Below the pieces are notes generated by a model. It was not told the DNA's origin. It saw only the letters and a list, made by a program, of their open reading frames with translations, and did not search any database. A stretch of DNA of 64,000 bases, from NCBI GenBank assembly GCA_910577205.1, contig CAJTMA010000007.1, positions 7,251 through 71,250 on the forward strand. Reading direction: 5' to 3'. A program made the position numbers and the translations under genes. Below, piece after piece: positions 33,683 to 42,185 of this stretch; positions within the stretch are counted from its first letter, which is position 1; every line of letters starts with the position of its first letter. Source of the stretch: an uncultured Alphaproteobacteria bacterium (lineage in GTDB: Bacteria; Pseudomonadota; Alphaproteobacteria; RF32; CAG-239).

Positions 33683-34602
33683 TACTTGTCCTCGTTAATT
33701 AAGTTAATTCCCATGATACGGATGACGCGGCGGCCTTTCCGTAAACGAAAAGTCAACAGCCAATGGCGAAGCTGTTTCAGTTTCTCATAATGTTTCCAAT
33801 AAAAAAGATATTTGTGTTTGTTCGGCAGAGAGGTTCGGCTTAAAATTTTAAGCAGCAAACCAAGCGGCATCTTGCGATTATCTTCGATTTCCTGTGCCAG
33901 TTCTTTGCTACAGCCATAAACTTCTCGTTTGACTTCAACACTCTCTGCATTCAACATATCCATATGTGTGCCTGACAAACCGTCTTTGCCGAAAACAGCA
34001 TAAGATACCGGCACTTTTACAAAAGAAGCCCCTTTTAACAAACTGCGCAGAATGAAATCATAGTCCGCAGAGATTTTATATTTGATGTTGTGCAATCCGA
34101 CACGTTCAAACAGGCTGCGTTTAAACACCATTCCCTGATGGCAGCAAGCCATAGCGCCGAATATGGTTCGAAAATCCATATCTTTTTCATCATTGCCTAT
34201 GATTTTTCCGCCTTTTTCATAACTGACGGGAGAATATGAGAAATCCGCCCGACTGTGACGCAAGGCTTTTACGGCCTCTGCCAAACCAGCCGGATTATTC
34301 AGATAGTCGTCAGAATTAATGAAGCAGACATATTCACCCTGAGCCTTTGCAATACCGCGATTAAACGCATCATAAATTCCTTTGTCCGGCTCAGAGAATA
34401 TTTTTATCCAACCCTGATTTTCATAGGATTTAAGAAAATCAAGCGTTCCATCCGTCGAAGCGCCGTCAATTACCAAGTGTTCGATACGGACATCTTGCTG
34501 ACTGCGAATACTCTCCAGGCAACGGAGCATTTGCTCCCGCCGCCCGCTAGACAACAGGTTAAACGATGCGGTAATCACACTGACATCAAATGGCTTAGGC
34601 AT
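33682..34602 (-). CDS. Glycosyltransferase family 2 (GT-A fold)
   Basis: A 306-residue GT-A glycosyltransferase: DVSVITASFNLL, HLVIDGASTDGTLDFL, a SEPDKGIYDAFNRG segment and the metal-binding CFINSDDYL. Residues beyond 240 form a basic tail (FRLRKGRRVIRIMG) that may touch the membrane. The start is taken as ATG 34602; a TTG three bases upstream is possible. AAGGAAG lies in front. It overlaps gmd by one base. Confidence 0.87.
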   Translation of the reverse strand: MPKPFDVSVITASFNLLSSGRREQMLRCLESIRSQQDVRIEHLVIDGASTDGTLDFLKSYENQGWIKIFSEPDKGIYDAFNRGIAKAQGEYVCFINSDDYLNNPAGLAEAVKALRHSRADFSYSPVSYEKGGKIIGNDEKDMDFRTIFGAMACCHQGMVFKRSLFERVGLHNIKYKISADYDFILRSLLKGASFVKVPVSYAVFGKDGLSGTHMDMLNAESVEVKREVYGCSKELAQEIEDNRKMPLGLLLKILSRTSLPNKHKYLFYWKHYEKLKQLRHWLLTFRLRKGRRVIRIMGINLINEDK

Positions 34603-34605
34603 CAA

Positions 34606-35079
34606 TCAAGCTTCCTTTTTCCATTCAGCCAGAATCCATGAAGATGAATTAGCCTTATTTTCACCGCCGACACCAAACGCTAAACTAACATTTAACTTTT
34701 GGCAAACCGCAGATTCCGGAATATTATCTTTGGTGCGATCACCGCCATTGGCAAAAACCAAGACGCTGTCTTTATATTTCTCGCGGGCGCGGCTAATGCC
34801 GTCACTGGCGGAGTTATCATCATCATTGAAAGCCAAAACATCCACAACGCCTTTCAGATTTTCGCAAATCACACGGCGGGTGTGAAAATTCATAAAATTT
34901 TTGCCTTTTTTGCGGCACAGCCACTCATCTGAATTTAACAGCAGAATCACGCCGTCGCTGGCTGCCGCACTGGCGCGTATCATTTCAATATGACCCTCGT
35001 GTATCGGGTCAAAGCCGCCGCTTACTATGTAATATTTTTTAGCAGAAGCTGCGTCATTATTCTCAGGGTGACGATACAT
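34606..35079 (-). CDS. Cytidylyltransferase-fold nucleotidyltransferase (HldE-C/TagD-like)
   Basis: A 157-residue protein with the nucleotidyltransferase motif YYIVSGGFDPIHEGHIEMI, HEGH being the HxGH signature, and FANGGDRTKDN, which parallels the GGDR of RfaE/HldE C-terminal domains. It would activate a sugar phosphate or polyol phosphate with CTP, ATP or GTP. The C-terminal third differs from HldE, so heptose is not assured. It is the first gene of the leftward polysaccharide operon, just after the leader terminator. Confidence 0.8.
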   Translation of the reverse strand: MYRHPENNDAASAKKYYIVSGGFDPIHEGHIEMIRASAAASDGVILLLNSDEWLCRKKGKNFMNFHTRRVICENLKGVVDVLAFNDDDNSASDGISRAREKYKDSVLVFANGGDRTKDNIPESAVCQKLNVSLAFGVGGENKANSSSWILAEWKKEA

Positions 35080-35103
35080 ATCTGTTTTCCTCTTAACTAT
35101 TAC

Positions 35104-35124
35104 AAAAAACCACCCAAAGGGCGG
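35104..35124 (-). terminator. Terminator in the leader of the polysaccharide operon
   Basis: A stem CCGCCC/GGGTGG (one G-T pair) with loop TTT, then six T on the minus strand. It ends about 25 bases before the first operon ATG, so it should act as an attenuator or close a small RNA. Confidence 0.75.
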
Positions 35125-35273
35125 CAGAGTTTTAAACAGGTATGCAATAAGATTAGGACGAATCCCACTTTAACAAGCTCTACATCAGAGCAATCAATTT
35201 TCTATCCGATTACAAAAGCCGTTCAAAGCTCCGGGCGGGATGCGCCCTAAACAGCAGGCTCATTCCCGCGGTT
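35104..35273 (-). ncRNA. Candidate ~170-nt small RNA or attenuator leader
   Basis: A strong promoter and a terminator enclose about 170 bases with no protein gene. The 5' part folds as a long hairpin: GCGGG with CCCGC, ATG with CAT and GCCT with AGGGC (about 35235-35268). A middle hairpin is GCTCT…AGAGC. It may be an independent regulatory RNA or a leader that controls read-through into the O-polysaccharide operon. It does not match 6S, SRP, RNase P or tmRNA landmarks that I can recognise. Confidence 0.5.
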
Positions 35274-35280
35274 TGGACTA

Positions 35281-35309
35281 ATAATAACGGAGGGGGCAAA
35301 GTTTTTCAA
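35281..35309 (-). promoter_or_regulatory. Sigma-70 promoter upstream of the polysaccharide operon
   Basis: On the minus strand, TTGAAA (35304-35309), a 17-base spacer and TATTAT (35281-35286). It drives the leader RNA and possibly the operon by read-through. Confidence 0.7.
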
Positions 35310-35385
35310 GCAAATTTTAGCAATTATGCTATTAATCAGAGAAAAAATTTAAATATATCCATCTAATGGAAAAACTCTGGTTTTA

Positions 35386-37215
35386 CTATAAGTTTTCCAG
35401 CTTTTCAGAAAATTCCAGCCAAGCATCTTCCGCCGTCTGCAGCTGGACGGCAATATCCGACAGCTCCTTTTGAGCCTGAATGCTTTGTTCAACCGTCAAG
35501 GGCGTGTGAAAAAGGTTCTCCAGACGTTCCTTTTCAGCTGTGAGCCGCTGTATTTCCTTTTCCTGGCGGCGTATTCCACTTTGCAGCTGCTTTTTCTCCA
35601 AACGGGAATCGGTTTTGGAGACCGATGGTTTTGGCTGGGCAACGACCGCAGGTTCTGCATTAAGAAGAAGATTTTTATAGTCTTCCAAATCGCCGTCATA
35701 GGGTTTACATAAACCGTTTTTAACCAGCCACAAATCATCAGCGACCAGTTCAATCAAATGCAAATCATGGGTAATCAGAATGACCGAGCCGCGATAATCG
35801 TTCAGTGCTTTAATCAACGCCTCGCGGCCATCAATATCCAAATGGTTGGTCGGCTCGTCCAAGATGAGCAGCTGCGGCGCATTATACGTCATCGCCGCAA
35901 ACAGCAGGCGCGCCTTTTCTCCGCCGGAAAGCTTGGCGATGACCGTCAGAGCCTTTTCCTGATTAAGGCCAAACCGGGCAAGATGCACCCGCACCTGCGT
36001 TTCGCTTTTATCCGGCAGCAGCGAAGACATAAATTCCGCGGCAGTTTGCTCCAGCGGCAATTCCTCAGCCTGATGCTGGGCAAAATAGCCGATTTTCAGT
36101 TTGGATGACACCCGGCGAGTACCTGACAACAACGGCAAGCGTCCGGATATTACCTTTGCCAAAGTGGACTTACCATTGCCATTTGCGCCTAACAGGGCTA
36201 TCCGGTCATTATCGACAATCTGTAAATTTAAGCGCCGCAGCACAGTTTTATCGTCATATCCGGCAGTGCCGTCTTCAACAGACAACAAGGGCGGCGGCAG
36301 TTCATTCGGTTCGGGAAAGTCAAAAGAGGTGGCGGCAGCATCTTCCAACAAGGTAACCGTTTCAAGCTTTTCAAGCATTTTTATGCGGCTTTGCGCCTGT
36401 TTGGCTTTGCTTGCCTTATAGCGAAAACGATCAACAAAAGACTGCAAATGACGGCGTTTTTCTTCCTGGCGTTCGGCTTGGCGCAGCAGGACTTCCTTTT
36501 GCATCGCGCGGGCAGAACGGAAAGCATCATAATTACCCGAGTAAGAAACTAATCTGCCGTTATCAAAATGGATAATATGATTGCACAGCAAATTGAGAAT
36601 ATTGCTGTCATGGCTGATTATCAGCAATGTGCCGCGATATTTGGCAAGGTGATTTTCCAGCCAGAGAGACGCTTCCAAATCAAGGTGGTTGGTTGGTTCA
36701 TCCAACAGCAAAATATCTGACGGACGGAACAACGCCGCGGCCAAAGCCAAGCGCATCCGCCAGCCACCGGAAAACTCACAGACTTTCCGCGCCAAATCAT
36801 CCGGAGCGAATCCCAAACCGTGTAAAATTTCTGCCGCCCGGGCTTCCGCCGAAGCCGCTCCGATAATATTCAGGCGTTCATGAATGGCGGCTAATTCAGC
36901 AGCGGCAGCTGTTTCAAGGCACTTCAGCAAATCTGCGCGTTCTTTGTCTTGAGCTAAAACAAAATCCAGAATCGGCATATCCAGGCTGGCAGCGGAAAAC
37001 TCCTGCTCGACAAAGACCACCTGATATCCGCTGGGGAAAAAGACACTGCCGGTTTCAGTTTCCAACTCGCCTTTAAGCACGCGGAATAAAGTGGATTTAC
37101 CGCAGCCGTTAGCTCCAACCACGCCAACTTTCCAACCATCAGAGATATGCGCTGAGGCATTCTCCAACAAAACTTTAGAGCCGATGCGGACGGTTATGTC
37201 ATTAATGTCTATCAT
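35386..37215 (-). CDS. ABC-F family ATPase (YheS/Uup-like)
   Basis: A 609-residue protein with two ABC cassettes and no membrane segments. Walker A motifs are GANGCGKSTL (about 34-43) and GANGNGKSTL (about 340). Signature motifs are FSGGWRMRLALA and LSGGEKARLLFA, with DEPTNHLD in both halves. The inter-domain linker (about 235-290) is long and basic, and a C-terminal coiled coil (about 540-609) is present. ABC-F proteins bind the ribosomal E site and relieve stalled or sluggish translation. It starts two bases after the exporter gene ends. Confidence 0.9.
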   Translation of the reverse strand: MIDINDITVRIGSKVLLENASAHISDGWKVGVVGANGCGKSTLFRVLKGELETETGSVFFPSGYQVVFVEQEFSAASLDMPILDFVLAQDKERADLLKCLETAAAAELAAIHERLNIIGAASAEARAAEILHGLGFAPDDLARKVCEFSGGWRMRLALAAALFRPSDILLLDEPTNHLDLEASLWLENHLAKYRGTLLIISHDSNILNLLCNHIIHFDNGRLVSYSGNYDAFRSARAMQKEVLLRQAERQEEKRRHLQSFVDRFRYKASKAKQAQSRIKMLEKLETVTLLEDAAATSFDFPEPNELPPPLLSVEDGTAGYDDKTVLRRLNLQIVDNDRIALLGANGNGKSTLAKVISGRLPLLSGTRRVSSKLKIGYFAQHQAEELPLEQTAAEFMSSLLPDKSETQVRVHLARFGLNQEKALTVIAKLSGGEKARLLFAAMTYNAPQLLILDEPTNHLDIDGREALIKALNDYRGSVILITHDLHLIELVADDLWLVKNGLCKPYDGDLEDYKNLLLNAEPAVVAQPKPSVSKTDSRLEKKQLQSGIRRQEKEIQRLTAEKERLENLFHTPLTVEQSIQAQKELSDIAVQLQTAEDAWLEFSEKLENL

Positions 37216-37217
37216 CG

Positions 37218-38981
37218 TTACTTAAGCTGGGTGCGATAAAGCGAGCGGTAAACGCTGTCTTCTTTCTGCATCAATTCGTCATGGCTGCCCATTTCAACCA
37301 ATTCGCCATAATTGACGACGACAATTTTATCCGCATTACGGACTGTCGACAAACGGTGGGCAATGATAAATACCGTCCGGTCAGCCATGAGGTTATCAAT
37401 TGCCTGCTGCACAATAGCTTCGGATTTGTTATCGAGCGCAGAAGTAGCTTCATCCAAAATAACAATCGGCGCGTTTTTAATAAAGGCACGGGCAATCGCA
37501 ATACGCTGCTTTTGGCCGCCGGACAGAAGCACGCCGCGTTCGCCGATTTCGGTATCCAGTCCTTTTTCCAAGGACGCAATAAATTCCTCTAGGCAGGCAG
37601 ATTTAACCGCGCGGTCTATCTCGTCCTGCGTTGCATTTTCGCGACCGAGGAGGATATTTTCGCGGATTGTGCCGGCAAACAGGAAATTGTCCTGAAAAAC
37701 GATGGCAATCTTATCGCGTAACGAATCGAGTTCAATGTCGCGCACATCAACGCCGTCAATCTTCACCGAACCGGACATAACGTCATAAAAACGCGGCAAG
37801 AGGTTAACCATTGTGGTTTTGCCGCCGCCGGAATTACCGACAAAGGCAATCGTCTGCCCAACGCCAACTTTCAGATTGACGTGTTTTAATATCGGTTTGC
37901 CCGGAACATATTCAAAGCAGACGTCCTTGTATTCAATCGTTTTTTCGATTTTTTGAAGCGGTTGAGCATCAGGTTTGTTGGTAATCGCCGGTACTTGTTC
38001 CAGCAACCCGAAGACCCGTTCCATTGCCATCAGTGACAACTGGACGCTGTTGAAGTTATTGCCGATACTTTTAATCGGGTTATAAAGCATTATCAGCGCG
38101 GTGATAAAAGACACAAAGTTACCGGCAGAAATCTGTTTAGTGACAATCAGATAGCTGCCAAGCCAGATAATCAGCGCAATACCAAGAGAAACCACAAAGT
38201 GCATCAGCGGCGACATCAATCCGGTACGCTGAATCATCTTAATCCCCAGCTTGAACACACTGTTGAGCGTGTTTCTAAAACGCAGCAATTGATATTGATA
38301 TAAGTTATAGGATGTCACAATACGGTTGCCGTTAAAGGTTTCATTATAATGGGTCATTACTGCCGAACCGGAGAAAATAGTTTTATCCATCAGGCTTTTA
38401 ATGCGGCGGCGGACAGTCGTTAAAGGATAAAGAGCTCCCAGCAGCACAACGATTGCAACAATTGCCAACTGCCAAGAGTTATAAATCAACACACCGATTA
38501 ATGACAGAGAAGAAAAAACACGGGTTGTAAACAGTTTCAGATTAGACAACAACCCGGCACAGGCCATATCAACATCATAATTAAAGCGGAAAAGAATATC
38601 CCCTGAAGTTGATTTGTCAAAAAATCCGGCGTCATAACGCATCAGCTTTTCAAAAAGGGTAATTTTCAAACCTTGGGAGATTTTCTGCCCCACCCAGGTA
38701 TTCAGATATGTTGCCGTGTAGTTTAACAGACTTTGCAAAGAGCTGAAGAGGATAATCAACAACGGAATGTAAGACGTTGAAGCCGTGTTTTTTTCCACCA
38801 TAACAATATCCATGTACGGCTTCAAAGACCATGCGATAACAGCATCCATTGAGCCGATGGGAATCGTAATCAACACACCGAGCAAACCGCGAATCCAATA
38901 TGGTTTCACATAGGGCAGGATTTTGCAGTAATTACTGATGAGATAGGATGATTTGATTTTTTTTAACAATTTTGCGAACAT
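37218..38981 (-). CDS. MsbA-like ABC transporter (lipid A / polysaccharide flippase type)
   Basis: About 587 residues: an exporter half-transporter with six transmembrane helices (about residues 25-320) and one nucleotide-binding domain. Walker A is VGNSGGGKTTMVNLL, signature LLSGGQKQRIAIA and Walker B IVILDEATSALD, with the H-loop His in FIIAHRLSTV. Family members flip lipid A-core or similar lipids. The start is placed at ATG 38979-38981 (AAGG at six bases; an adjacent ATG at 38984 is equally possible). The frame continues upstream without a ribosome site. The position next to the O-polysaccharide operon suits envelope export. Confidence 0.87.
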   Translation of the reverse strand: MFAKLLKKIKSSYLISNYCKILPYVKPYWIRGLLGVLITIPIGSMDAVIAWSLKPYMDIVMVEKNTASTSYIPLLIILFSSLQSLLNYTATYLNTWVGQKISQGLKITLFEKLMRYDAGFFDKSTSGDILFRFNYDVDMACAGLLSNLKLFTTRVFSSLSLIGVLIYNSWQLAIVAIVVLLGALYPLTTVRRRIKSLMDKTIFSGSAVMTHYNETFNGNRIVTSYNLYQYQLLRFRNTLNSVFKLGIKMIQRTGLMSPLMHFVVSLGIALIIWLGSYLIVTKQISAGNFVSFITALIMLYNPIKSIGNNFNSVQLSLMAMERVFGLLEQVPAITNKPDAQPLQKIEKTIEYKDVCFEYVPGKPILKHVNLKVGVGQTIAFVGNSGGGKTTMVNLLPRFYDVMSGSVKIDGVDVRDIELDSLRDKIAIVFQDNFLFAGTIRENILLGRENATQDEIDRAVKSACLEEFIASLEKGLDTEIGERGVLLSGGQKQRIAIARAFIKNAPIVILDEATSALDNKSEAIVQQAIDNLMADRTVFIIAHRLSTVRNADKIVVVNYGELVEMGSHDELMQKEDSVYRSLYRTQLK

Positions 38982-39069
38982 CATAAACCTTGTTGCGATA
39001 TTATAAATTACCCACAACATAGTACATTCTGCCACTGTTTGGCAAGCGGAATTAGCTAAATATCAATTT

Positions 39070-40014
39070 TTAATTGGATATTTCTAACCCTGACAACAGT
39101 ACAGGCGAAATATCATAAACTTGCAGAAAGCCTGTTGCGTCTTTCTGACAAGCCCGCGGGTGGCTGTTGGTGCAGCGGACACCTGAGATTAAGCCGGAAT
39201 CTTGCATCCGTTGCAGCGCGCCGTCAATAAATACACCATGGACAACGGCAACATAAACTTCTGCCGCTCCGGCATCTTTGTAAGCACGCGCAGCATTGAT
39301 AATCGAACTTCCCGAGCGTATCATATCATCATAGATAACCACTCTGCGACCGGAAACATTCGCATTAAGTGCCGTCACTTCCGTATGCGTACCGGACAAG
39401 CGTTGTTTCATAATATAGGCACTGTCTAACCCCAGACGTCCGCTCATTTTCTGCACCCATTTGGCTCGCCCCATGTCTGCCGTTGCCAGAACAATATCCG
39501 GTCCGATGTCTGACAGCATTCGAGCCACAACAGGCTCCGCCGTCAGGTGAACCGGACGCACTGAACCTTCAAAGTAATATTGTGTTCCCAAGGAGTGTAA
39601 ATCCATCATATAGATAAAATTGCCATTGGCCGAACGGGGAATGGAGCTTAGCAGCCGGGCAATATTTTTGGCAATCACAACCTCACCCCGTTTGGTTGAC
39701 CGCTCCATTGTCGAATATCCAAAATATGGTATTACGATATGCAGAGAAGAGCACTGTTCCATAACCAGTGCGCTGCAAATATTATAGAGTTCAAGAATCG
39801 CGGCATCGTCAATTGTCCCCGCCACATAGACTGCCGGACGGTTCAAAATCTCTTTGGAATTCAGCAGACGGTAATAATTTTCACCGTCCGGAAAAAGTTT
39901 GTGTTCAAATTCTCCAGGACAAAGAGAAAATAAGGCATCGGATGTTCCTGCCATTTTTTCAGCCAGATACGCATAAGCCTGCGATGAAAACAAATTTGCA
40001 ACTTTATCGCTCAT
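39070..40014 (-). CDS. Divergent ribose-phosphate pyrophosphokinase-like protein
   Basis: A 314-residue PRPP synthetase-family protein with two phosphoribosyltransferase-type halves. Recognisable are FPDGENYYRL, PYFGYSTMERSTKRGEVVIAKN (usual form YxRQDRK), the K-x-R of the catalytic flexible loop in MKQRLSGTHTEV, and the PRPP loop VVIYDDMIRSGSSI (usual DDMIDTGGT). These differences from standard Prs are conspicuous, so it may be a second, specialised copy. The family makes PRPP from ribose-5-phosphate and ATP. Confidence 0.75.
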   Translation of the reverse strand: MSDKVANLFSSQAYAYLAEKMAGTSDALFSLCPGEFEHKLFPDGENYYRLLNSKEILNRPAVYVAGTIDDAAILELYNICSALVMEQCSSLHIVIPYFGYSTMERSTKRGEVVIAKNIARLLSSIPRSANGNFIYMMDLHSLGTQYYFEGSVRPVHLTAEPVVARMLSDIGPDIVLATADMGRAKWVQKMSGRLGLDSAYIMKQRLSGTHTEVTALNANVSGRRVVIYDDMIRSGSSIINAARAYKDAGAAEVYVAVVHGVFIDGALQRMQDSGLISGVRCTNSHPRACQKDATGFLQVYDISPVLLSGLEISN

Positions 40015-40047
40015 GATATTCCTTTCCTGATGTGAGATATTAATTTA

Positions 40048-40066
40048 ATCTGATAAACTTTAATTT
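40048..40066. promoter_or_regulatory. Copy of the 19-base element found upstream of the KAP gene
   Basis: Nineteen bases (ATCTGATAAACTTTAATTT) identical to 24483-24501. It lies 34 bases before the start of the PRPP synthetase-like gene, inside the 178-base gap shared with mnmA. Confidence 0.4.
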
Positions 40067-40192
40067 TCAGCTAATAATTATGCTTTATCTTATTGATAAT
40101 TTAAATTATAGTATGTCGGTCAAAGAAAGTAAAAACTTTGAATTTTTATATTTCTTTGGTGAATGTAACTTTCAATTCACTATGAGGAAAAA

Positions 40193-41269
40193 ATGAAAAT
40201 ATTAGTCGGAATGAGCGGCGGAGTTGATTCTTCCGCGGCTGCTTTGTTGTTAAAGAAAGCCGGGTACGACGTTATCGGCGCAACAATGTCTATTTGGGAT
40301 AAATCTCAAAATTTTGCAGGCATGACAGGAAAAGAAGGGTGTTTCAGTCCACATGAAGAACAGGATGTGGAAGCGGCGAAAAAAGTTTGTGCCAAGCTTG
40401 ATATTCCTTACCATGTTATTGACTGCACCGAGGAATATAAAAAAATCGTCTTATCCAATTTCAAATCGGAATATTTGGCAGGAAGAACACCGAATCCTTG
40501 CGTTTTATGCAATGCAACCATTAAATTTGCAGCTCTTCCCCGCGCTGCCAAAGCTTTGGGACTGGAATTTGATAAATTTGCAACCGGGCATTATGCCGGA
40601 TTAGGCTATGATGAAACCACAAAACGTTACCAGCTGCATTGCGGCAAAGATTTACGCAAAGATCAGGCTTATTTTTTATATCGTCTGACACAAGAGCAGC
40701 TTTCTGAAATTTTATTGCCCCTCGGCGACTACAGCAAGCAGGAAATCCGCGATTTGGCCAGAGAAGCAGGCTTAGAAGTTTGCGACAAACCCGACAGTCA
40801 GGATTTTTATTCCGGTGACATCAATGATATCATTCAAGAAGAACCCAAAACAGGAAATTTTGTTGACAAGGACGGAAAAATCCTCGGGCAGCACCATGGC
40901 TTTTGGAACTTTACCATCGGGCAGCGCCGCGGATTGGGAATCGCTGCGGAAAAGCCGTTGTATGTCATTGAACTGCGCCCTGAACAAAATGAAGTGGTAT
41001 TAGGATTTGCTGACCAAACGCTGCAAAAAGGCCTCGAAGCTAACCGGCTCAACTGGGTTTCAATTTCCAAACCCTCTGCACCGTTTTGCTGCCAAGCGAA
41101 AATCCGCTCATCTCAGAAAGCAGTTCAAGTCCGTGTTTCCCCTCTTGGGAATGACAGTGTCAAAGTGGAATTTGAAGATTTACAAAAAGCATTAACTCCC
41201 GGACAATCCGTCGTTTTCTATGACGGGAGCTTATTGCTCGGCGGCGGATTTATCACGGAAGCTTATTAA
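40193..41269 (+). CDS. mnmA: tRNA-specific 2-thiouridylase MnmA, atypical active site
   Basis: A 358-residue protein with the PP-loop GMSGGVDSSAAALLL (6-20) and catalytic Cys103 in TPNPCVLCNATIKF, which also carries Cys106. The C-terminal RNA-binding beta domain (about 280-358) has IGQRRGLGI ahead of it. In most MnmA the second catalytic Cys lies in DSxxxCF; here that stretch is PDSQDFYSGD, with Tyr206 at the Cys position. It thiolates U34 of tRNA-Lys, Glu and Gln, using sulfur from a relay or from an iron-sulfur route. Its stop overlaps the convergent LysR gene by four bases. Confidence 0.88.
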   Translation: MKILVGMSGGVDSSAAALLLKKAGYDVIGATMSIWDKSQNFAGMTGKEGCFSPHEEQDVEAAKKVCAKLDIPYHVIDCTEEYKKIVLSNFKSEYLAGRTPNPCVLCNATIKFAALPRAAKALGLEFDKFATGHYAGLGYDETTKRYQLHCGKDLRKDQAYFLYRLTQEQLSEILLPLGDYSKQEIRDLAREAGLEVCDKPDSQDFYSGDINDIIQEEPKTGNFVDKDGKILGQHHGFWNFTIGQRRGLGIAAEKPLYVIELRPEQNEVVLGFADQTLQKGLEANRLNWVSISKPSAPFCCQAKIRSSQKAVQVRVSPLGNDSVKVEFEDLQKALTPGQSVVFYDGSLLLGGGFITEAY

Positions 41270-42153
41270 AATTTGACGTTCAGCAGAACTTTGCGGTAAA
41301 ATTCTAAAACAGCGCGAATCTTTGGAATATCTTTGGTTAAACGGTGCGCAACCAGATAAAATGTCATTTGCGGTTTCATGGTGATATTCTTTAAGCGGAC
41401 TAAATCCGTATCGCGGGTTTCATCGTGAACCATAATTCCAATGCCGCCACCGCTGCGGACAACATTGGCAATAGAATGGTTAGAGTTTGAGGTAAAACTG
41501 ATGTAAGACCCTCTGCTCATAATATCTTTCCATTCTTTCAAGTAACGGTAATTAATCAGCTTGCCGCAAATACGGTGATTTTGAATGAGGTCTTCCAAAT
41601 CTTTAGGTTCGCCATACTTTGCCAGATAAGAGGGCGCGGCCACAAAGCTACAGCTAATCACTTTGCTTTCGACGATAACCAAATCAGAACCGCTCGGCGG
41701 CTCCAGCATAAAACCTAAATCAACGTCCAAAACATTAAGGTTTGGCGATTGGTAATGGGATACAGATTCGATACGGATATTGGGATAATTTTGCCAGAAT
41801 TCATCAATTCCATCAGCGTGCAAAACGGAAGCAACAGCCAAAGGCAAGCCGACCCGCACCACACCGGACATGGTATTTTTATGAGAGGCAACAACATCTA
41901 CGCCGCGGATAACCTTTTTGACATCAAATCCCATTTTGATAATATGCTGCGCTTCATGCGTCAGAACCGATCCTCGCCCATTGCTGGTTACCAGTTTGAT
42001 ACCCAGCTCTTTCTCCAAATCGGCCAAATACTTATTAAGCGTATCAACTGACAGGCTGAGCGACTCGGCTACTTTTTTCTTACTATTGTTCTCTGCAAGG
42101 GCAACCAACATCAACAGCCCTTCCAGTTTAGCAATATCCTGTTTGCTAATCAT
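41266..42153 (-). CDS. Atypical LysR-type transcriptional regulator
   Basis: A 295-residue LysR-like protein. The N-terminal HTH (about residues 8-65) has AESLSLSVDTLNKYLADLEKELG, followed by LVTSNGRGSVLT where LysR usually has LFxR…LT. The C-terminal type 2 periplasmic-binding-like sensor covers about 90-290. It lies 32 bases after the IbrB-like gene on the same strand, so it is probably co-transcribed with that cassette and may regulate it. A second protein with the same SNGRGS motif is found at 62622-63512. Confidence 0.83.
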   Translation of the reverse strand: MISKQDIAKLEGLLMLVALAENNSKKKVAESLSLSVDTLNKYLADLEKELGIKLVTSNGRGSVLTHEAQHIIKMGFDVKKVIRGVDVVASHKNTMSGVVRVGLPLAVASVLHADGIDEFWQNYPNIRIESVSHYQSPNLNVLDVDLGFMLEPPSGSDLVIVESKVISCSFVAAPSYLAKYGEPKDLEDLIQNHRICGKLINYRYLKEWKDIMSRGSYISFTSNSNHSIANVVRSGGGIGIMVHDETRDTDLVRLKNITMKPQMTFYLVAHRLTKDIPKIRAVLEFYRKVLLNVKF

Positions 42154-42185
42154 TCCGCCTATCCCCGCCTGTCAGCCACAGTCTG

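Noticed and set aside
35104..35273. 6S RNA identity for the leader RNA
   Set aside because: Size fits, but the two ends are not complementary and the expected long closing helix with central bubble could not be drawn.
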